Notes under the pieces: generated by a model | Databases searched by the model: none | What the model saw: only the letters and a program-made list of their open reading frames with translations | Told to the model about the DNA's origin: nothing | In this document: positions 46,311 through 58,729 of the stretch, in pieces | Position numbering within the stretch: the stretch's first letter is position 1 | How the letters are laid out: each line of letters begins with the position of its first letter | Assembly: GCA_038373865.1 (NCBI GenBank) | Contig: JAXGGA010000033.1 | Span: 186,001 to 250,000, forward strand | Source: Uloborus plumipes | Taxonomy: Eukaryota > Arthropoda > Arachnida > Araneae > Uloboridae | Direction of reading: 5' to 3' | DNA: 64,000 nucleotides | Translations under genes and position numbers: made by a program

Positions 46311-47105
46311 AACGCAAATCCTTTGCTCCACTCAATATCACTCGCTGCAAAACATTCTGATCTTCGTCCGTTCAAAGAGGGCTCTAACTGATGACCCTAT
46401 ATAAAGGGGAACTGAATTGTCGTACATTTTCGTTTACAAAGGATTGCGTGTTTCCGTTATTATGTCTACGAAATCCGCGTTGAGGAGAAATGGTATCTAA
46501 CTTCAGATGAATTCCTTTATTGACGTTTGACAATTTCGGTCAATAAAATGAGGATACTTCATTCATTTAAATTGCAGGCGAGAGATGACTGAAATTGAGG
46601 TTATTTACGGTAAGTATTTCCCCAAATGTTAGGCTTTAATTTAAGAAATCAGTTATCTTACTTCTTTACTTCCTGTGGCGTATTTCACCGACGTACGTAT
46701 TACCACCGAAAGAGTAACGAATTCTCAAATTATTGAATCGAGACTAGATACAAAGCCGTCATGGAACCAACATTTCGGATAAGACAAGCCTGACATCCAA
46801 CGGGCCTCTAGCTCCATTTACTAATGTTAAGCATCATAATGCATTCTTTTTTCAAAGATAAGCAGACAGTGACATTTTAAACGTTTTTACACTGAGCTTT
46901 TTTTTTTTTAATTTACGCAGTGAAAACTTTTTGAAGAATTATAAAAGCTTTTATTTCTTTTTAATACGCTTTTAGTAGTTTCACATGTGGTTTTGTATAT
47001 ATGTATGTAACTCTGAATAAAAGATAAAATTCACATTCTTTGGCAACTACTAAAAGCTAAACTATATTACATGCTTATGTATTTCAGTTTTTCAGTTGTT
47101 TGTTT
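46311..47105. other. mostly unrecognised, with degenerate satellite traces
   Basis: Near 46360-46400 and 46790-46870 there are weak matches to the start of the 625-bp unit (gggctctaact, taatgcattc, ataagcagac). Otherwise nothing is recognised. Confidence 0.4.
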
Positions 47106-47108
47106 GTA

Positions 47109-48836
47109 GTCTTCATTAATTCGTCCAAAGCGGGCTCTAACTAGTAATCATCTGCAGCGTAATGCATTCCTGTTTAGATATAAGCAGACAACTAGCAATC
47201 TGAGGGACAAATATGACCACTGATTGCACTAATGCATTAATAAGGCGCCGGGGCTTTCGCTGAACAACGAATGGGGTGTGGTATTTCTATCGATTTTCAA
47301 TTTGCTCAAAAACTTCGCAGTTGTCTGTAGGGTGATGCTAAATACCAAAAGCAAAACTGGTTTAACCCGGATATTAGCATCTTAATAAGAATCAAGTAGA
47401 CATTTTATCTTCGAGAGAAATATACTAAAGAGATAAAGAACTAGAGTATAATATTTAAAATGTTTTCTTCGATTTAGTAAATTTTAAATTCTTATCCAAA
47501 ATCTACTAGAGAGCATGTTGAAACATACAACTGTGATTAAATTTGCTGTAAATATTTATTTTTGGCACGTGTGTTTGTTTTGAAACTTCTGTTTAGTTTA
47601 ATTTACTCTAAAAGAGTATTTTTTAGTTTTTTAAAACTATATTTAGGATTATTATTCTAAAATTAAAAGAGTTCTCTTAGTTGAGACATAAATCCAGTGC
47701 CCTAAACTACGCTTTTCATTGCATAAATTTGAGTCTTCATTAATTCGTCCAAAGCGGGCTCTAACTAGTAATCATCTGCAGCGTAATGCATTCCTGTTTA
47801 GAGATAAGCAGACAACTAGCAATCTGAGGGACAAATATGACCACTGATTGCACTAATGCATTGATAAGGCGCCGGGGCTTTCGCCGAACAACGGATGGGG
47901 TGTGGTATTTCTATCGATTTCCAATTTGCTCAAAAGCTTCGCAGTTGTCTGTAGGGTGATGCTAAATACCAAAAGCAAAACTAGTTTAACCCGGATATTA
48001 ACATCTTATTAAGAATCAAGCAGGCATTTTATCTTCGAGGGAAATATACTAGAGAGATAAAGAACTAGAGTATATAGTATTTAAAATGTTTTCTTCGATT
48101 TAGTAAATTTTAAATTCTTACCCAGAATATACTAGAGAGCATGTTGAAACATACAATTATGATTAAATTTGCTGTAAATATTTATTTTTGGCACGTGTGT
48201 TTGTTTTGAAACTTCTTTTTAGTTTAATTTACTCTAAAAGCGTATTTTTTAGTTTTTTAAAATTATATTTAGGATTATTATTCCAACATTAAAATAGTTC
48301 TCTTAGTTGAAACATAAATCCAGTGCCCTAAACTACGCTTCTCACTGCATAAATTTGAGTCTTCATTAATTCGTCCAAAGCGGGCCCTAACTAGTAATCA
48401 TCTGCAGTGTAATGCATTCCTGTTTAGAGATAAGCAGACAACTAGCAATCTGAGGGACAAATATGACCACTGATTGCACTAATGCATTGATAAGGCGCCG
48501 GGGCTTTCGCCGAACAACGGATGGGGTGTGGTATTTCTATCGATTTCCAATTTGCTCAAAAGCTTCGCAGTTGTCTGTGTTCTTCGGTAGGGGGGTGTTA
48601 AATACTAAAAGCAAAACTAGTTTGACCCGGATATTAAACACCTTACTAAGAATAAAGCTGGCATTTTAGAGGGTAAAGGTAATTAGAGTACATATTTAAA
48701 ATGTTTTCTGTGATTTTGTAAATTTTAAATACTTACCCATAATCTATGGCATAACATGCTGAACAAACAAAATTATGATTAAAGCTACTGTAAATATCGA
48801 TGTTTCTTAGCATTGCTTATTTCAAATTAATTATAC
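47109..48836 (+). repeat. ~625-bp tandem array (three copies)
   Basis: Unit starts 'gtcttcattaattcgtccaa' are at 47109, 47733 and 48359 (periods 624 and 626). Copies 1 and 2 are nearly identical. Copy 3 is shortened and diverges after about 48600. A GC-richer core (aaggcgccggggctttcgc) is conserved in all three. There is no long conserved frame, so this is satellite-like rather than genic. Confidence 0.92.
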
Positions 48837-48839
48837 GTA

Positions 48840-49231
48840 CACTCTAAAAATGAAGCTGTTTTTACAATATAATACAGCTAATTTTATAAATATAAACTAG
48901 TAATAAACAGTAAAATTGCTACTTTTACAGTACTAAACTGTAAAATTGCTAATTGTACAGTAATAAACTGCAAAATTGCTAAATTTACAGTTCATTACCG
49001 TGCATTTTACAGTTTTAAACTGGAACCTTTGCTGCCAGTATTATCCTGTTGTTTATACAGTATAATACAGCTAATTTTTACTGCAATAGACTGTAAACTT
49101 TGTAACTTTACAGTAAGAAACTGTACAATTTGCTTTTTTTTACAGTTTTTCACTATGTATTTTACAGTTCGGAATTAGTACCTCGGCTGCCAGCATTATA
49201 CTGTAAAAACAACAATTTATCTTTTGCAGTG
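48840..49231. mobile_element. MITE, CACTGTAAAA family (copy G)
   Basis: It starts CACTCTAAAAATGAAGC after TA, ends TCTTTTGCAGTG, and has the family's inner blocks. It lies between the 625-bp array and the shorter repeats that follow. Confidence 0.75.
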
Positions 49232-49246
49232 TGTGCGTTTATTACA

Positions 49247-49625
49247 AAATGATAGCCTAAGTCGAAGTATTTTTGTCTTAGTTAAAAATTATTTTGTATC
49301 TTTTTGAGAACATGCTGAAAAATACAATTATAATTAAATTTGCTGTAACTATTTATGTTTGGGACTTTTGTTTCTTTCAAATTAATTCCACGTAGTTATG
49401 CGTGTATCGCAAAATGATATCCCAAGTAGAAGTTTTTTTGTCTTAGTTATAAATTATTTAGGATCTACTAGAGAACATGTTGAATAATACAATTATGATT
49501 AAATTTGCTGTAAATATTTATGTTTGGAACTATTGTGTCTTTCCATTAATTCTACGTAGTTATGTATGCATCTCAAAATGATAGGCCAAGTCAAAATATT
49601 TTTGTGTTAGTTATGACTTATTTAA
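49247..49625 (+). repeat. ~165-bp repeats derived from the 625-bp unit
   Basis: Two full copies and part of a third carry 'gagaacatg(c/t)tgaa(a/t)aatacaatta', 'aaatttgctgtaa(c/a)tatttatg' and 'acgtagttatg'. The first two blocks also occur in the 625-bp unit near 47510-47560. A sub-region of the larger unit has thus been amplified separately. Confidence 0.75.
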
Positions 49626-49649
49626 CATATGTTCAGGACTACAGAACTA

Positions 49650-52600
49650 CTTTCCACCTAAATTAGTATTGTTAAATTTACATTTTTTCACGAAGTGTTT
49701 CTTTTATTAGTTACTATTTAAAAAATACACGTAATTTCTGAAATTAAATCTATCAAGTCTGAAATTGTATTTTCTAATACTCTATCACATACAACTCAAT
49801 TATAAACTAAGCATATAACCAAAAATAAGCTTTGCTGCAAAGCGATAAAAAAACTGTAAAAAAAATACAATAACTAACTTAAATGCTTAAGTTTGAATAC
49901 TTGATAAATTAAACAATGGGAATGTCTTGAGAAATGCTGAATTTAATAAAGTCATGGATTTGTACAGTAATTCAGGAGAGTGTAAAGCATGCACTGTATA
50001 GAGTAAGCATTGCTTCATACATTTTTCACAACGGCCGTTAAAATTCTAATTTAATAGGGATTAGTCAATAACGTTTTGCATACAAATGTATAATCTGATA
50101 AAAATCACAGGAAGCACCTTTATGCCTCCGTTTAACGAAATATGTCTAGTTAAATCAGAAAGTAGAAAAACATAGCCGTTAAGTATAATTTTTATAAGTA
50201 CCTACAATGTACATTTTAAGAGCAGAAGCTCTTTGCTGAATACATTATGTGACAACAAAAATCTCTAAACTCATTAAGAGTCCCTAACATAGCATTTTAG
50301 AAACACAAAGAATTAGTGCTCTTTCGTGGTTAGAGCATTTATGTATGCAAATGTAATTCCTTTTCTTAAGACTTTCTTACAAAAAGGAACTAAATTAGGA
50401 GAACAAATAAGGAAATAAATACAAAACTAATTGAGAGTCCTATAAGGTGGCTTAAAAAAAAGGGAAAAAAGTAGTCCCTATGTTTTTCGTCTTTTGTGAG
50501 GTACTTAGTATGCATTCTTTTGTTAGTTAATGTTTTTGAAAATTCTAAAGTTAAACCTTACTTTCGGGAAAAAAATTGCTGAAATATTTTTTGAATGATG
50601 TTTAAATGTCTTAATTCTTTGACAATTTGATATTTTAAGTTGAACATTAAGGATTAAGATGTACAGTTAATAACATATGCTTGTTTAAAAAGTGCATATT
50701 TTGTAACGTATACTTATACACAAATACAGACACTGATACAAATTCACTGATTTAAAGGAACATGTTTGATAAAATGGCTAAACCTATTCAAATGGAAAAC
50801 TTAAAACTAATGAACTTGATAAAATAATGGAAACATAATAATAACATAAACATAGCGTATGCACAACAATCAGTTCTCTAATGCGTAGGAGCAGGAAAGG
50901 CACCCACTGACAAGAACGCAGTAGTATTATATTACCTTTCACTATTTCGTGTTTTCGTCATCAATTTGGCTAAATTGTCCTCATGCGCTTAAGTTAGTTG
51001 TGTCTTATGAATTATTTCCGTTTAGAACGTTTCCGAGACCTGTCAAGTTAACAATATTTATTTATCTTTGCACCCAATCATGGTATAGGAGAGCTTTGAT
51101 TGAACACAATTTAGATGCAGCTTGAAGTGAGAAATTATTTTAATAATAAGTGTGCTAGCAAGAAAAAGTATAAGTTAAATTACATTTAATAAAGTAGAAT
51201 CCAGGTAAAAATCTGAACTTAGAAAATTTAAATAATCTCACAAAAAATAATTTATTTCGTCTGAAGATTGGTTTTATCTTTTTTGAAGAGTAAATGACCT
51301 CTTTATAGTTTTTTAAGAAATAACTTAGGGGTCGTATTACAAGTTTTTTCTTCAACCTCGATTTTTTTAGCTACTTTTAAAACGATATTGAGTAAAAAGG
51401 TAGCAAAGCCTTTTAACTTCTTTTTATTATTTGAAGACAAATTTATAGTCACAAAGTTTGAAATACAGAAAAATAAAACGTAAAAGTGAATACTGAATAG
51501 TTTCGATAACCTGAGTTTTAGAAAGAAACCATGAAGTGAGAATTCTTTAAAAATATGCATGAAATAAGAGTCAGCTTGAACATAAAATGTACTCCAAACT
51601 GTTTACATAGTATTAAAAAATAATTTAGATACGATAACTTAAGTAAAGTCTTCGTATATGTATAACAACTGCTTCTTATTTTTCCTACAAAGAACATTAA
51701 AGTTGGCAGCAAAAGTGCGAAGAAAGGCAAAATTATTTCAAAAAATGAATACAACTCAAACAAATAATCTTGCACTTGTTTCATTTATTTTTTATGAAGG
51801 AGGAAAAAAAATGTTTGAAAAGCAAAGAAATGGTTTTAGAATCTTATTTGAATGTCATGTTTTTTTTTTCGTTTAATTTTTTCGTAACGTTCTCCATTTT
51901 AATTATACAAGTAACTTTAATTGTAGGGAGAAAACGAACGGAAATTCAATTTCAAACGGAAAATTAAAGTACATTCAAATGTGCATATGTAAAGTATACG
52001 CTTGTTAAATAAATTGTTTTGCGTCATATTAGATATATGTTCCATCTTTTAATGTATTCATATTATGAAAGATCTACGTTCAAAATTAATCACTTTTTTA
52101 TTTCTATGAAAAATAAAATGATACCAGTAAGATTCTATTTTATTAATGAAAAAAAAACGACAAAGGAAGGATTGCTCTCTGAAAATTAAACCGGATGAAG
52201 TTGGATGTATGTATTGAAACTTTCTCGAGAAAGTAATTTATTTCTCACAAATAAATTATTTTTTGACTTCGAGAAGTGAAATAAAGTTTATTCTTTCTTT
52301 CAGTTGAAAGCAATAAATCCTTCATTAACAAAGACCGTACAGATATGCTTAAATGACAGCGTTTTATCTTATGGTATTCATGAACGCAAAAATACATGAA
52401 ATGAAAAAGTTGAATAGCATCATGCTTATATTTTCAGGATGATTAATAAGTATATTGATAATAATAAGAATAAAACGCAACTTAAAATTTTCGTACATAA
52501 CAGAAGAACAGAAACAATATTTATTATCCTTTGAGATCATTTATTAATTATTATTAAGCCTTATTAAATCACAATTAAAATGAATAAAGTTCTTTAGTGC

Positions 52601-54360
52601 AATATGAAACACCTTAATTTTTCTGTAATGACCTTTTCCTGTATTTTCAATCAATTGTTGGAAAACAAAGATACAAAAAAAAAAATCTCTAAAATTCATT
52701 TAATAGCAAAAAAAATGTTTAATTTAAAATATATTGCTTGATTTCATTGCTGTTTGAAAACAATAACATTAATGAGAATAACTATTACTGTACAATTATG
52801 TTTTTATAGGCTTCAGTAAAAACTATTTTTTGTTCCATTTCAGACGAAACGTTAATTATCATTACAAAAAATAAAGCAGTATAATCCTTTTATTAGTTTA
52901 GTAAGGGATTAATAGCCTTATAGTTTCTTCAACAAAACCTTCACGTGTTTCAAATCGTTTAGAAGAAAAAAGAAAGAAATTATTATGGAATTCATTTTAT
53001 ATTAAGAAAAGTAAAAATTTGGATTAAAATTTACAATAAACTAGAAAAATTAATTACTAAGAACGCAGTAAAGAGTAAATTTATCTTTTTGTGAAAAACA
53101 TAAACCAGTGTTTTATGCTTTGAAGCCGATTATCTATTTACTTTCAAATTAAACATTCGCTTTGGGTGAATCAAACAGCATTTTTCACATTTTCAAAACA
53201 CAAAATACTTTTAAATATAAAGTTTTTAGTTGTCATTGAAAATGCTTAAAACAAAATGGTTAAAAAAGTGTTTTAATAACAATGTGTTTTTATTTATCAT
53301 GTAAAAAAGCACCATTTTCTTTCCAAATTGTGAAAATAAATTTGATTTTCAGTTCGAAAACTCAGACGCCAAAATAGGTAATGATCTATAACAGAGTTTA
53401 GATTAAAGCAACTGCACAACATTGTTCTAAACGAAGAAATTCTCTGCGTTATATCAGTAACTATTTTCAAAAATGTGAAAACAAAAGAGGAATAGGATTT
53501 TGATGAATCTACTTTGGAGCAAGAACAAATAATGTCAAAAAGTCCAGTTGTGGTAGAAGTGGTTATAAATTTTCGTATTTTCTTCTTTAAATCTATTTCA
53601 TTTACCTGCTCAAGTTCAGAAAAATCTTTAACAATTAAATGAATTACTGGATAACGCTACATAAGAAATATACATGTGAATTAAAATTATTTTATTATAC
53701 TTGAACTACAAATGCAAATGGCTGTTTGAGTTTAAAGTAAAAAGACGTCTTTAGGTAAATATGGTTACTATGACTGAATATGAATATTGTATTGAGTGCC
53801 GTATGTCAACGGTTATTATTGAATAAAAAAGATTACTATATTGTGAAGGATTTTTTTCATAGACTAGTCAAAATCTGTGAGTTGGTTCTAAAAAGTTAAA
53901 AAAAAACTTATAATTTTGAAAATAAGCATGTATAATTCATAAAAAAATCAGATGTGAAAAAGCTAACTTTTGAAATCTTATCCTCTCCTCTTTTTGAGTT
54001 TAATATCAGTGTAGAAATTCGCAAAATGTACTACAGCTATGATTATGTCGCCAATTTTCAACTTATTTTATAAATTGCTTAATGCAAACAGTGCATTATA
54101 TTTTTCTATGCTAACGAGACAGAGTAATAATAACAGTAGCAAAGATCAAATATAATTGTTTAAAAATATACCATTTTTTCTGCAATATCGTGAATTTTTA
54201 TTTCTTCATAAACTTATTATCCTGAATTAATAAACATTCATTTCCGAACTTTTTGACACAATTTTAGAACTTAATAGCTCATTTTTTGTAAATGCAAGTG
54301 TGCAACAATACTTGAAGCCTTGTGTAAGATACAGAAAAGTATAAAATGTTTATGAATGTA
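49650..54360. other. 4.7 kb of AT-rich DNA with no recognised feature
   Basis: The longest frames are 60-88 codons, rich in F/L/K/N, overlapping on opposite strands, and without motifs or a splice-supported partner. No repeat ends with target duplications were recognised. It could be intergenic or intronic. Confidence 0.5.
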
Positions 54361-54652
54361 TTACACATCTCAGTGGCGTACTAGGGGGTAGGCTGATAGG
54401 GATGCAGCCCTCTCCGAAATTTTCAAAAATTTTAAAAATGTAAGCTAAGTTTTTTTTTTATGAATTTCCCTTCTTTTTGAAATCCCAAAATAAGGAAAGT
54501 TTTCAGAACATATAATTAAGTTAAGGAGAATATTAAAAGGAAGATTTTTTTTGTTTTACATTTCTATTCTACTTATGTCATGTTTATATTTATCCTTTTA
54601 TTACATTTTGTTCAATTTTATTGCAAACCTATGTTTCAGAAATGACGATTAA

Positions 54653-56443
54653 CCCATTAATGCCTGACATTTTTTTTTTCAACGATACTTTGTATACTGG
54701 TTACAAATAGTGTATAATGGACAGGAAAAATAGTTAAAAAATTATCGTGTAAAAATTAAATTTTTTATTTAAGAAAGAAAAATCTTCCCTAAAAAGGGAC
54801 GCTAGGCACCAGAGGGTACATACTTTTTTACTAAAATTTTTTTTTCTGCCTACGATGTAATATTGAAAATGACAATTTATAAGAAGAAATAAAAGCAGCA
54901 ATTAACATAAACTGGGAAGTAGATTCAGAGAACAAGGAAATATTGGTGTTGTTGAGTATAAAAGTCAGCAAAGCATTTGTTCTGCAAACCTACGTATTGC
55001 ATTTGCTGCATTCCGATAAGCTCTTTTACTTCAATGGGCACATCTTACATGAATCTTATTTAAAGCAATATAACAACTTGCCCCATAATACCTAACTCAA
55101 TCCGGTACTCTTAAGCTCAACGCATTTTGTACAGCAACTTCTAAAATAAAAATGAAGAGCGGCTACCACCATTTTTTACAGTGAATCAAAAACCGGTAGT
55201 TCCCGATATTTGATGCATGGGATCTTTTTCCCTATGCAACGATTGTACTGAGCAACCATATATATTTGGTTCATCAATTTCAATTACTTTCTTTTCGCTG
55301 TTGGACAATCGCTTAGCCTTTACAATAGGATGAACTCCGTGAAGATTCAATGCAATAGTTATGACATTGCTATTATTCCACCGAACCAACGTAATATTAT
55401 TTTACCTGTCATCGACAGTTATTCAAAACTTCCTTTCTTTCTCTTGAACAACATAACTTTAGTTCATGAGCATTTTTTAATCGGATTCTTGCACAAAACC
55501 TTTCTGCGATAAATAATCACGTAGGAACGCAAGAGAAGTAAATAAACCCTCACAGTAGAGATCAAAATTGGCATTCTCAGGGAATTCTGAAATTAAATCT
55601 GCAACCCCCCCCCCCTTTTCCAAACAACAGACACATATGCAATCCTTGAATTCATCAAGGTGAAATGCTAAGCTTTTGAAACAGCTTAGGGCTTCTTCAA
55701 CAGTCAGACTAAACAATAATAGACATAATAGACACCTAAATACATAATGGAAAGTAATTAAGTACAACGAATAATTAGTGTTTTAAAGAACTACATTTTT
55801 GAAATAGCTTTCTTTCAAAATTTACCTTGAGTATTTTTTGTAATTAAAAGAAAAAGAGAGAAAATATTTAAGAACGTTGTATAATTAAGTTTATATATTA
55901 ATTAATTTAATTTAATTAGATTTTTAAAATAAAATAAGTTTTAAAAGTGACAATTATTATCTGTTTTTCAGTCTAAAAACATTTGCTAACTTCTTTTGAT
56001 ATAAATTATAGATTCTAAGCAAGAAACCAGCAACGGTTAAACAATGCAACCATTGGTGCCTAGCGTCCCTTTTTAGGGACGTTCTTAAATTGCTATAAAA
56101 TCCTAAAAAAATTTAAAATTTACAAAATTGCAAAAAAAGGTAAACTAAAACATCGATCAAAGTAGCACATATATCAAACACAGATAGATTTACTTGTTAA
56201 TAACTTTAAAAACTTAGCTTTTTGTTCTTGAGATTGTGAACGATGTAATTTTTGATAAAGATTATAATCAAATGGCTACAGATCACACTTTACAGCGGTT
56301 ATGTGCTGAAATCTGTTAATACAGAATTGAAGCAATACCAAAGCAATAATTGAACACAATTATTTGGTTGAAATGTTCATTTTTGGAAAATTCAGACTCA
56401 CTTTTTGGACCGTCCCTAAAAAGGGACGCTAGGCATTAATGGG
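54653..56443 (-). mobile_element. decayed piggyBac-type element nested in hAT
   Basis: The inverted ends CCCATTAATGCCT (13 bp) are flanked by TTAA at 54649-54652 and 56444-56447. Subterminal copies of AGGGACGCTAGGCA occur near 54797, 56058 and 56422. A broken transposase lies on the minus strand. It differs from the intact element at 39.9 kb in ends and protein, so it is a separate family. It gave rise to the deletion derivative at 43830-44256. Confidence 0.88.
54920..55767 (-). pseudogene. piggyBac transposase pseudogene
   Basis: The minus-strand peptide NFDLYCEGLFTSLAFLRDYL corresponds to the piggyBac 'LYFDNFFTSLxLL' region. The aspartate normally found there is lost (YCEG for YFDN). Further on, VRWNNSNVITIALNLHGVHP matches the usual 'VVRWxDNxVVTxAxN' block and is followed by a decayed GGVD region. 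Stops and frameshifts separate the pieces, and the N-terminal third is not recognisable. It cannot encode an active enzyme. Confidence 0.8.
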
Positions 56444-56817
56444 TTAATGTTTTTCAATCTCCTAATTCTGTTTAATAAATTTAATTATATTGAATTGGGA
56501 ACACTAGTAAAATGAACTGCAAAACTAACATTATTTTAGAGCGTTAATTTGCCGGAATATTGCAAAAAAATGTTTTTGTAACACCTTTTTCAATGAAGGA
56601 TTTTTTTAAAATTAAATGTATCATTCTCTATGTCTATCAAAACGCTTTCGTCAAATTTTATGACGTATTTTTGTTGACTTAAATATACATTAAAGCAGAA
56701 ATTCAAGACATTTACTTTTCTTAGCGACATTTCATGAGGTGCTCTCCCCCTTACTTGTAAAGAGTTTTTACTCAGCCCCCCCTAAATGATTAGCCTGCGT
56801 ACGCCACTGACACATCT

Positions 56818-57870
56818 ACTAAATTATCTCCAAATAAAACAGAAATACTTCAAGAAAAAAGAATCAGCTACGTCTTTCTCTCAAAGAAGGACGAAACCTG
56901 TCTTTCATTGTGTAAAACTTACAATATCTTACATTAGATTGTTGAAAGTAAGAGTTTTATTATTTCATTCAACTTGTATTTGAATTTCAACCAATGGTAT
57001 GCTAAATTCTTACTAGTTGCTTCAGTAATTCTATTAAAAGTATTTCCAAAACAGTTTTAAGGATTTCTAAAAACTTTTTTCATCCAATTATAATATGGAT
57101 TTAAATTCAACAACCCTCCATCGATTTATTTCATTGTTTCTTATTTACGAGTTTTTTATTTAAAACTGAAAACTGTCGGAAAAACGAATTGAAATTACAT
57201 GAACCAAAGATCTCACGAAGAAGGTACTCCATTGTATAGACATTTCTAAATTGTTCTTTTTCTTTCTTTAAATGATGGTTGGGAATTCTGATTCATTTAC
57301 GTCCTTTGTTTGACTTTTAAGTTTATTTCGGATTTTCATTAGAGGAAGAAAGATCGCAGTTAAGTATTCAATCTGCTGCAAAACAACTTTTTAGATTGTG
57401 CGGGGAATTTAAATAGCTCAAAAATCTCGTCTCGTCTGTATTGCCAGACTGTTTGATAAAAATTTTATGCACAAAATCGATGATGTTTCCAAATTTCTTC
57501 AAAATGTATTCTTGTTATAAGCTGAGCCTAGCACTCACGAACCGTTCCATTTAAAAAAGGGGGGGGGGGGGATGGGTTGTGTGTGATAGCTTTCCGAAGT
57601 TTCCAATTTAAAACTTGTATTTGCTATATCCTTTTGACATGTTCAACTAAACAATGTATTTGAAATTAGCATCGTTCCACGTTGTTTGATACATCTCAAA
57701 ATGCTTTCTATTCTTCTTCCCCTTATTGCTATCGTACCTAACACCTCTTTTTTGTAAGATCAGAGAAGACCTGACGCATGCGCGGAAGGTTTTACCTAAG
57801 AAGACCAGACAGTAGCGGTGTATTGGAGAATATTTCGTTGTTGTTGTCGTATTTTGCCAGCTATACAAGA
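56818..57870. other. no recognised gene
   Basis: AT-rich DNA; a G-run lies at about 57560-57570. Short frames have no motifs. Confidence 0.45.
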
Positions 57871-57875
57871 ATGCA

Positions 57876-57995
57876 ACTTTACTTGACACTGAACGTCACT
57901 ACGGGCGGAGCCAATGAGAGCTCACCAGTAGTCAGCGATCTCTTATAATTCGCCAAGTAGGCTGTGACGTTTTATCTAGCTCGTTTTTCATAGGC
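57876..57995 (+). repeat. GC-richer dispersed repeat (copy 1)
   Basis: 'cactacgggcggagccaatga', 'taattcgccaagtaggctgtgacg' and 'ttatctagctcgtttt' appear here and, in the same order, at 63882-64000. A run of CGTCAC/TGACGTCACG motifs follows at 57995-58020. The type of element is unknown. Confidence 0.75.
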
Positions 57996-58089
57996 AAACG
58001 TCACGCTGACGTCACGATGTTGTTGTCAAGAAACGTTGCAGAGTAGTATAAGCTGCCAATTTGGGGTGCTCTGCTTCACTTTTCCAATT

Positions 58090-58725
58090 GTACCGTCATT
58101 TGGTGTGAAGTCTGACTTTCGCAGCACACACCTATGCCATAGAGACCCGTTTATAAGGCGAGAATTCATTTACAAGCACATCATCAAATTCACACAAACG
58201 AAGGACAAGAACAGGAGAGAGAAAATACATCCATGTCCGAGCCGGTATTCGAACCCCAACACCTCCATCTAGACCCCTAGCAGCAGCATCTCATCGGCCA
58301 ATGATCGGCAATTCATCGAAACCCAATGAAATTCTCATCGGCCGATGATCCAATATGTCTCATCGGCCAAACAGAATCCGAACAGCAAAATCCGATGAGT
58401 TTTGCTCGAAATACGATGAGATTTAGAACAGTCCCGTGCCGATGAATTTCATCGACGAATCATCCCGATGAATTTCATCGGGAAACTTGGTCGGAAGGAT
58501 GTAGTTTTCTGATGGAATATAGCTCGGCTTATTTTCATCGGGAAAGTTGATCGGAAGAATATCGCTTTCCGATGAAAAGTAGCTCATCGAAAACCGTGCT
58601 CAGATACTGATCGGAACGATGTCATCGTGCGTTACGGGATCAGTTTACGAGGAGTTCGATGATCGGCCGAGCAAAATTCGATGAGTTGATGCTACTTGTG
58701 ACCTCTCAAGCCATTAGATCAATGA
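58090..58725 (-). mobile_element. tRNA-derived SINE (copy 2), split by a MITE
   Basis: The body 58090-58270 matches the SINE at 11144-11335: the 'ataggtgt...', 'cattcac' and 'aggacaa' order and a B-box-like GGTTCGAATACC on the minus strand. The tRNA-like head is interrupted by the CATCGG-rich element. A plausible continuation (minus strand 'ctaatggcttgagaggtc') lies beyond it at 58701-58725. Confidence 0.6.
58275..58700 (+). mobile_element. CATCGG-rich MITE (copy 3)
   Basis: About 425 bp, same orientation as copy 1, starting CCTAGCAGCAGCATCTCATC and ending GATGAGTTGATGCTACTTG. The middle is rearranged relative to copies 1 and 2: an extra 'atgaatttcatcg' block is present and one block is missing. 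It is inserted in the SINE head. Confidence 0.8.
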
Positions 58726-58729
58726 AGTT

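Larger units (their letters stand above)
54371..56809. mobile_element. hAT element (non-autonomous) with 8-bp duplication
   Basis: The ends CAGTGGCGTACTAGGGGG and (inverse) CAGTGGCGTACGCAGGCT are flanked by ACACATCT at 54363-54370 and 56810-56817, an exact 8-bp target duplication. The end sequence and target size fit hAT. Without the nested piggyBac-type element the body is about 645 bp, with no transposase. Confidence 0.9.

Noticed and set aside
47109..48836. CRISPR-like regular repetition
   Set aside because: Units are about 625 bp and contiguous without short repeats and spacers, and the genome is eukaryotic; this is a tandem array.
51155..51967. Cluster of overlapping 65-88 codon frames on both strands
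   Set aside because: Lysine/phenylalanine-rich, overlapping in opposite directions, no motif or splice support; expected in AT-rich DNA.
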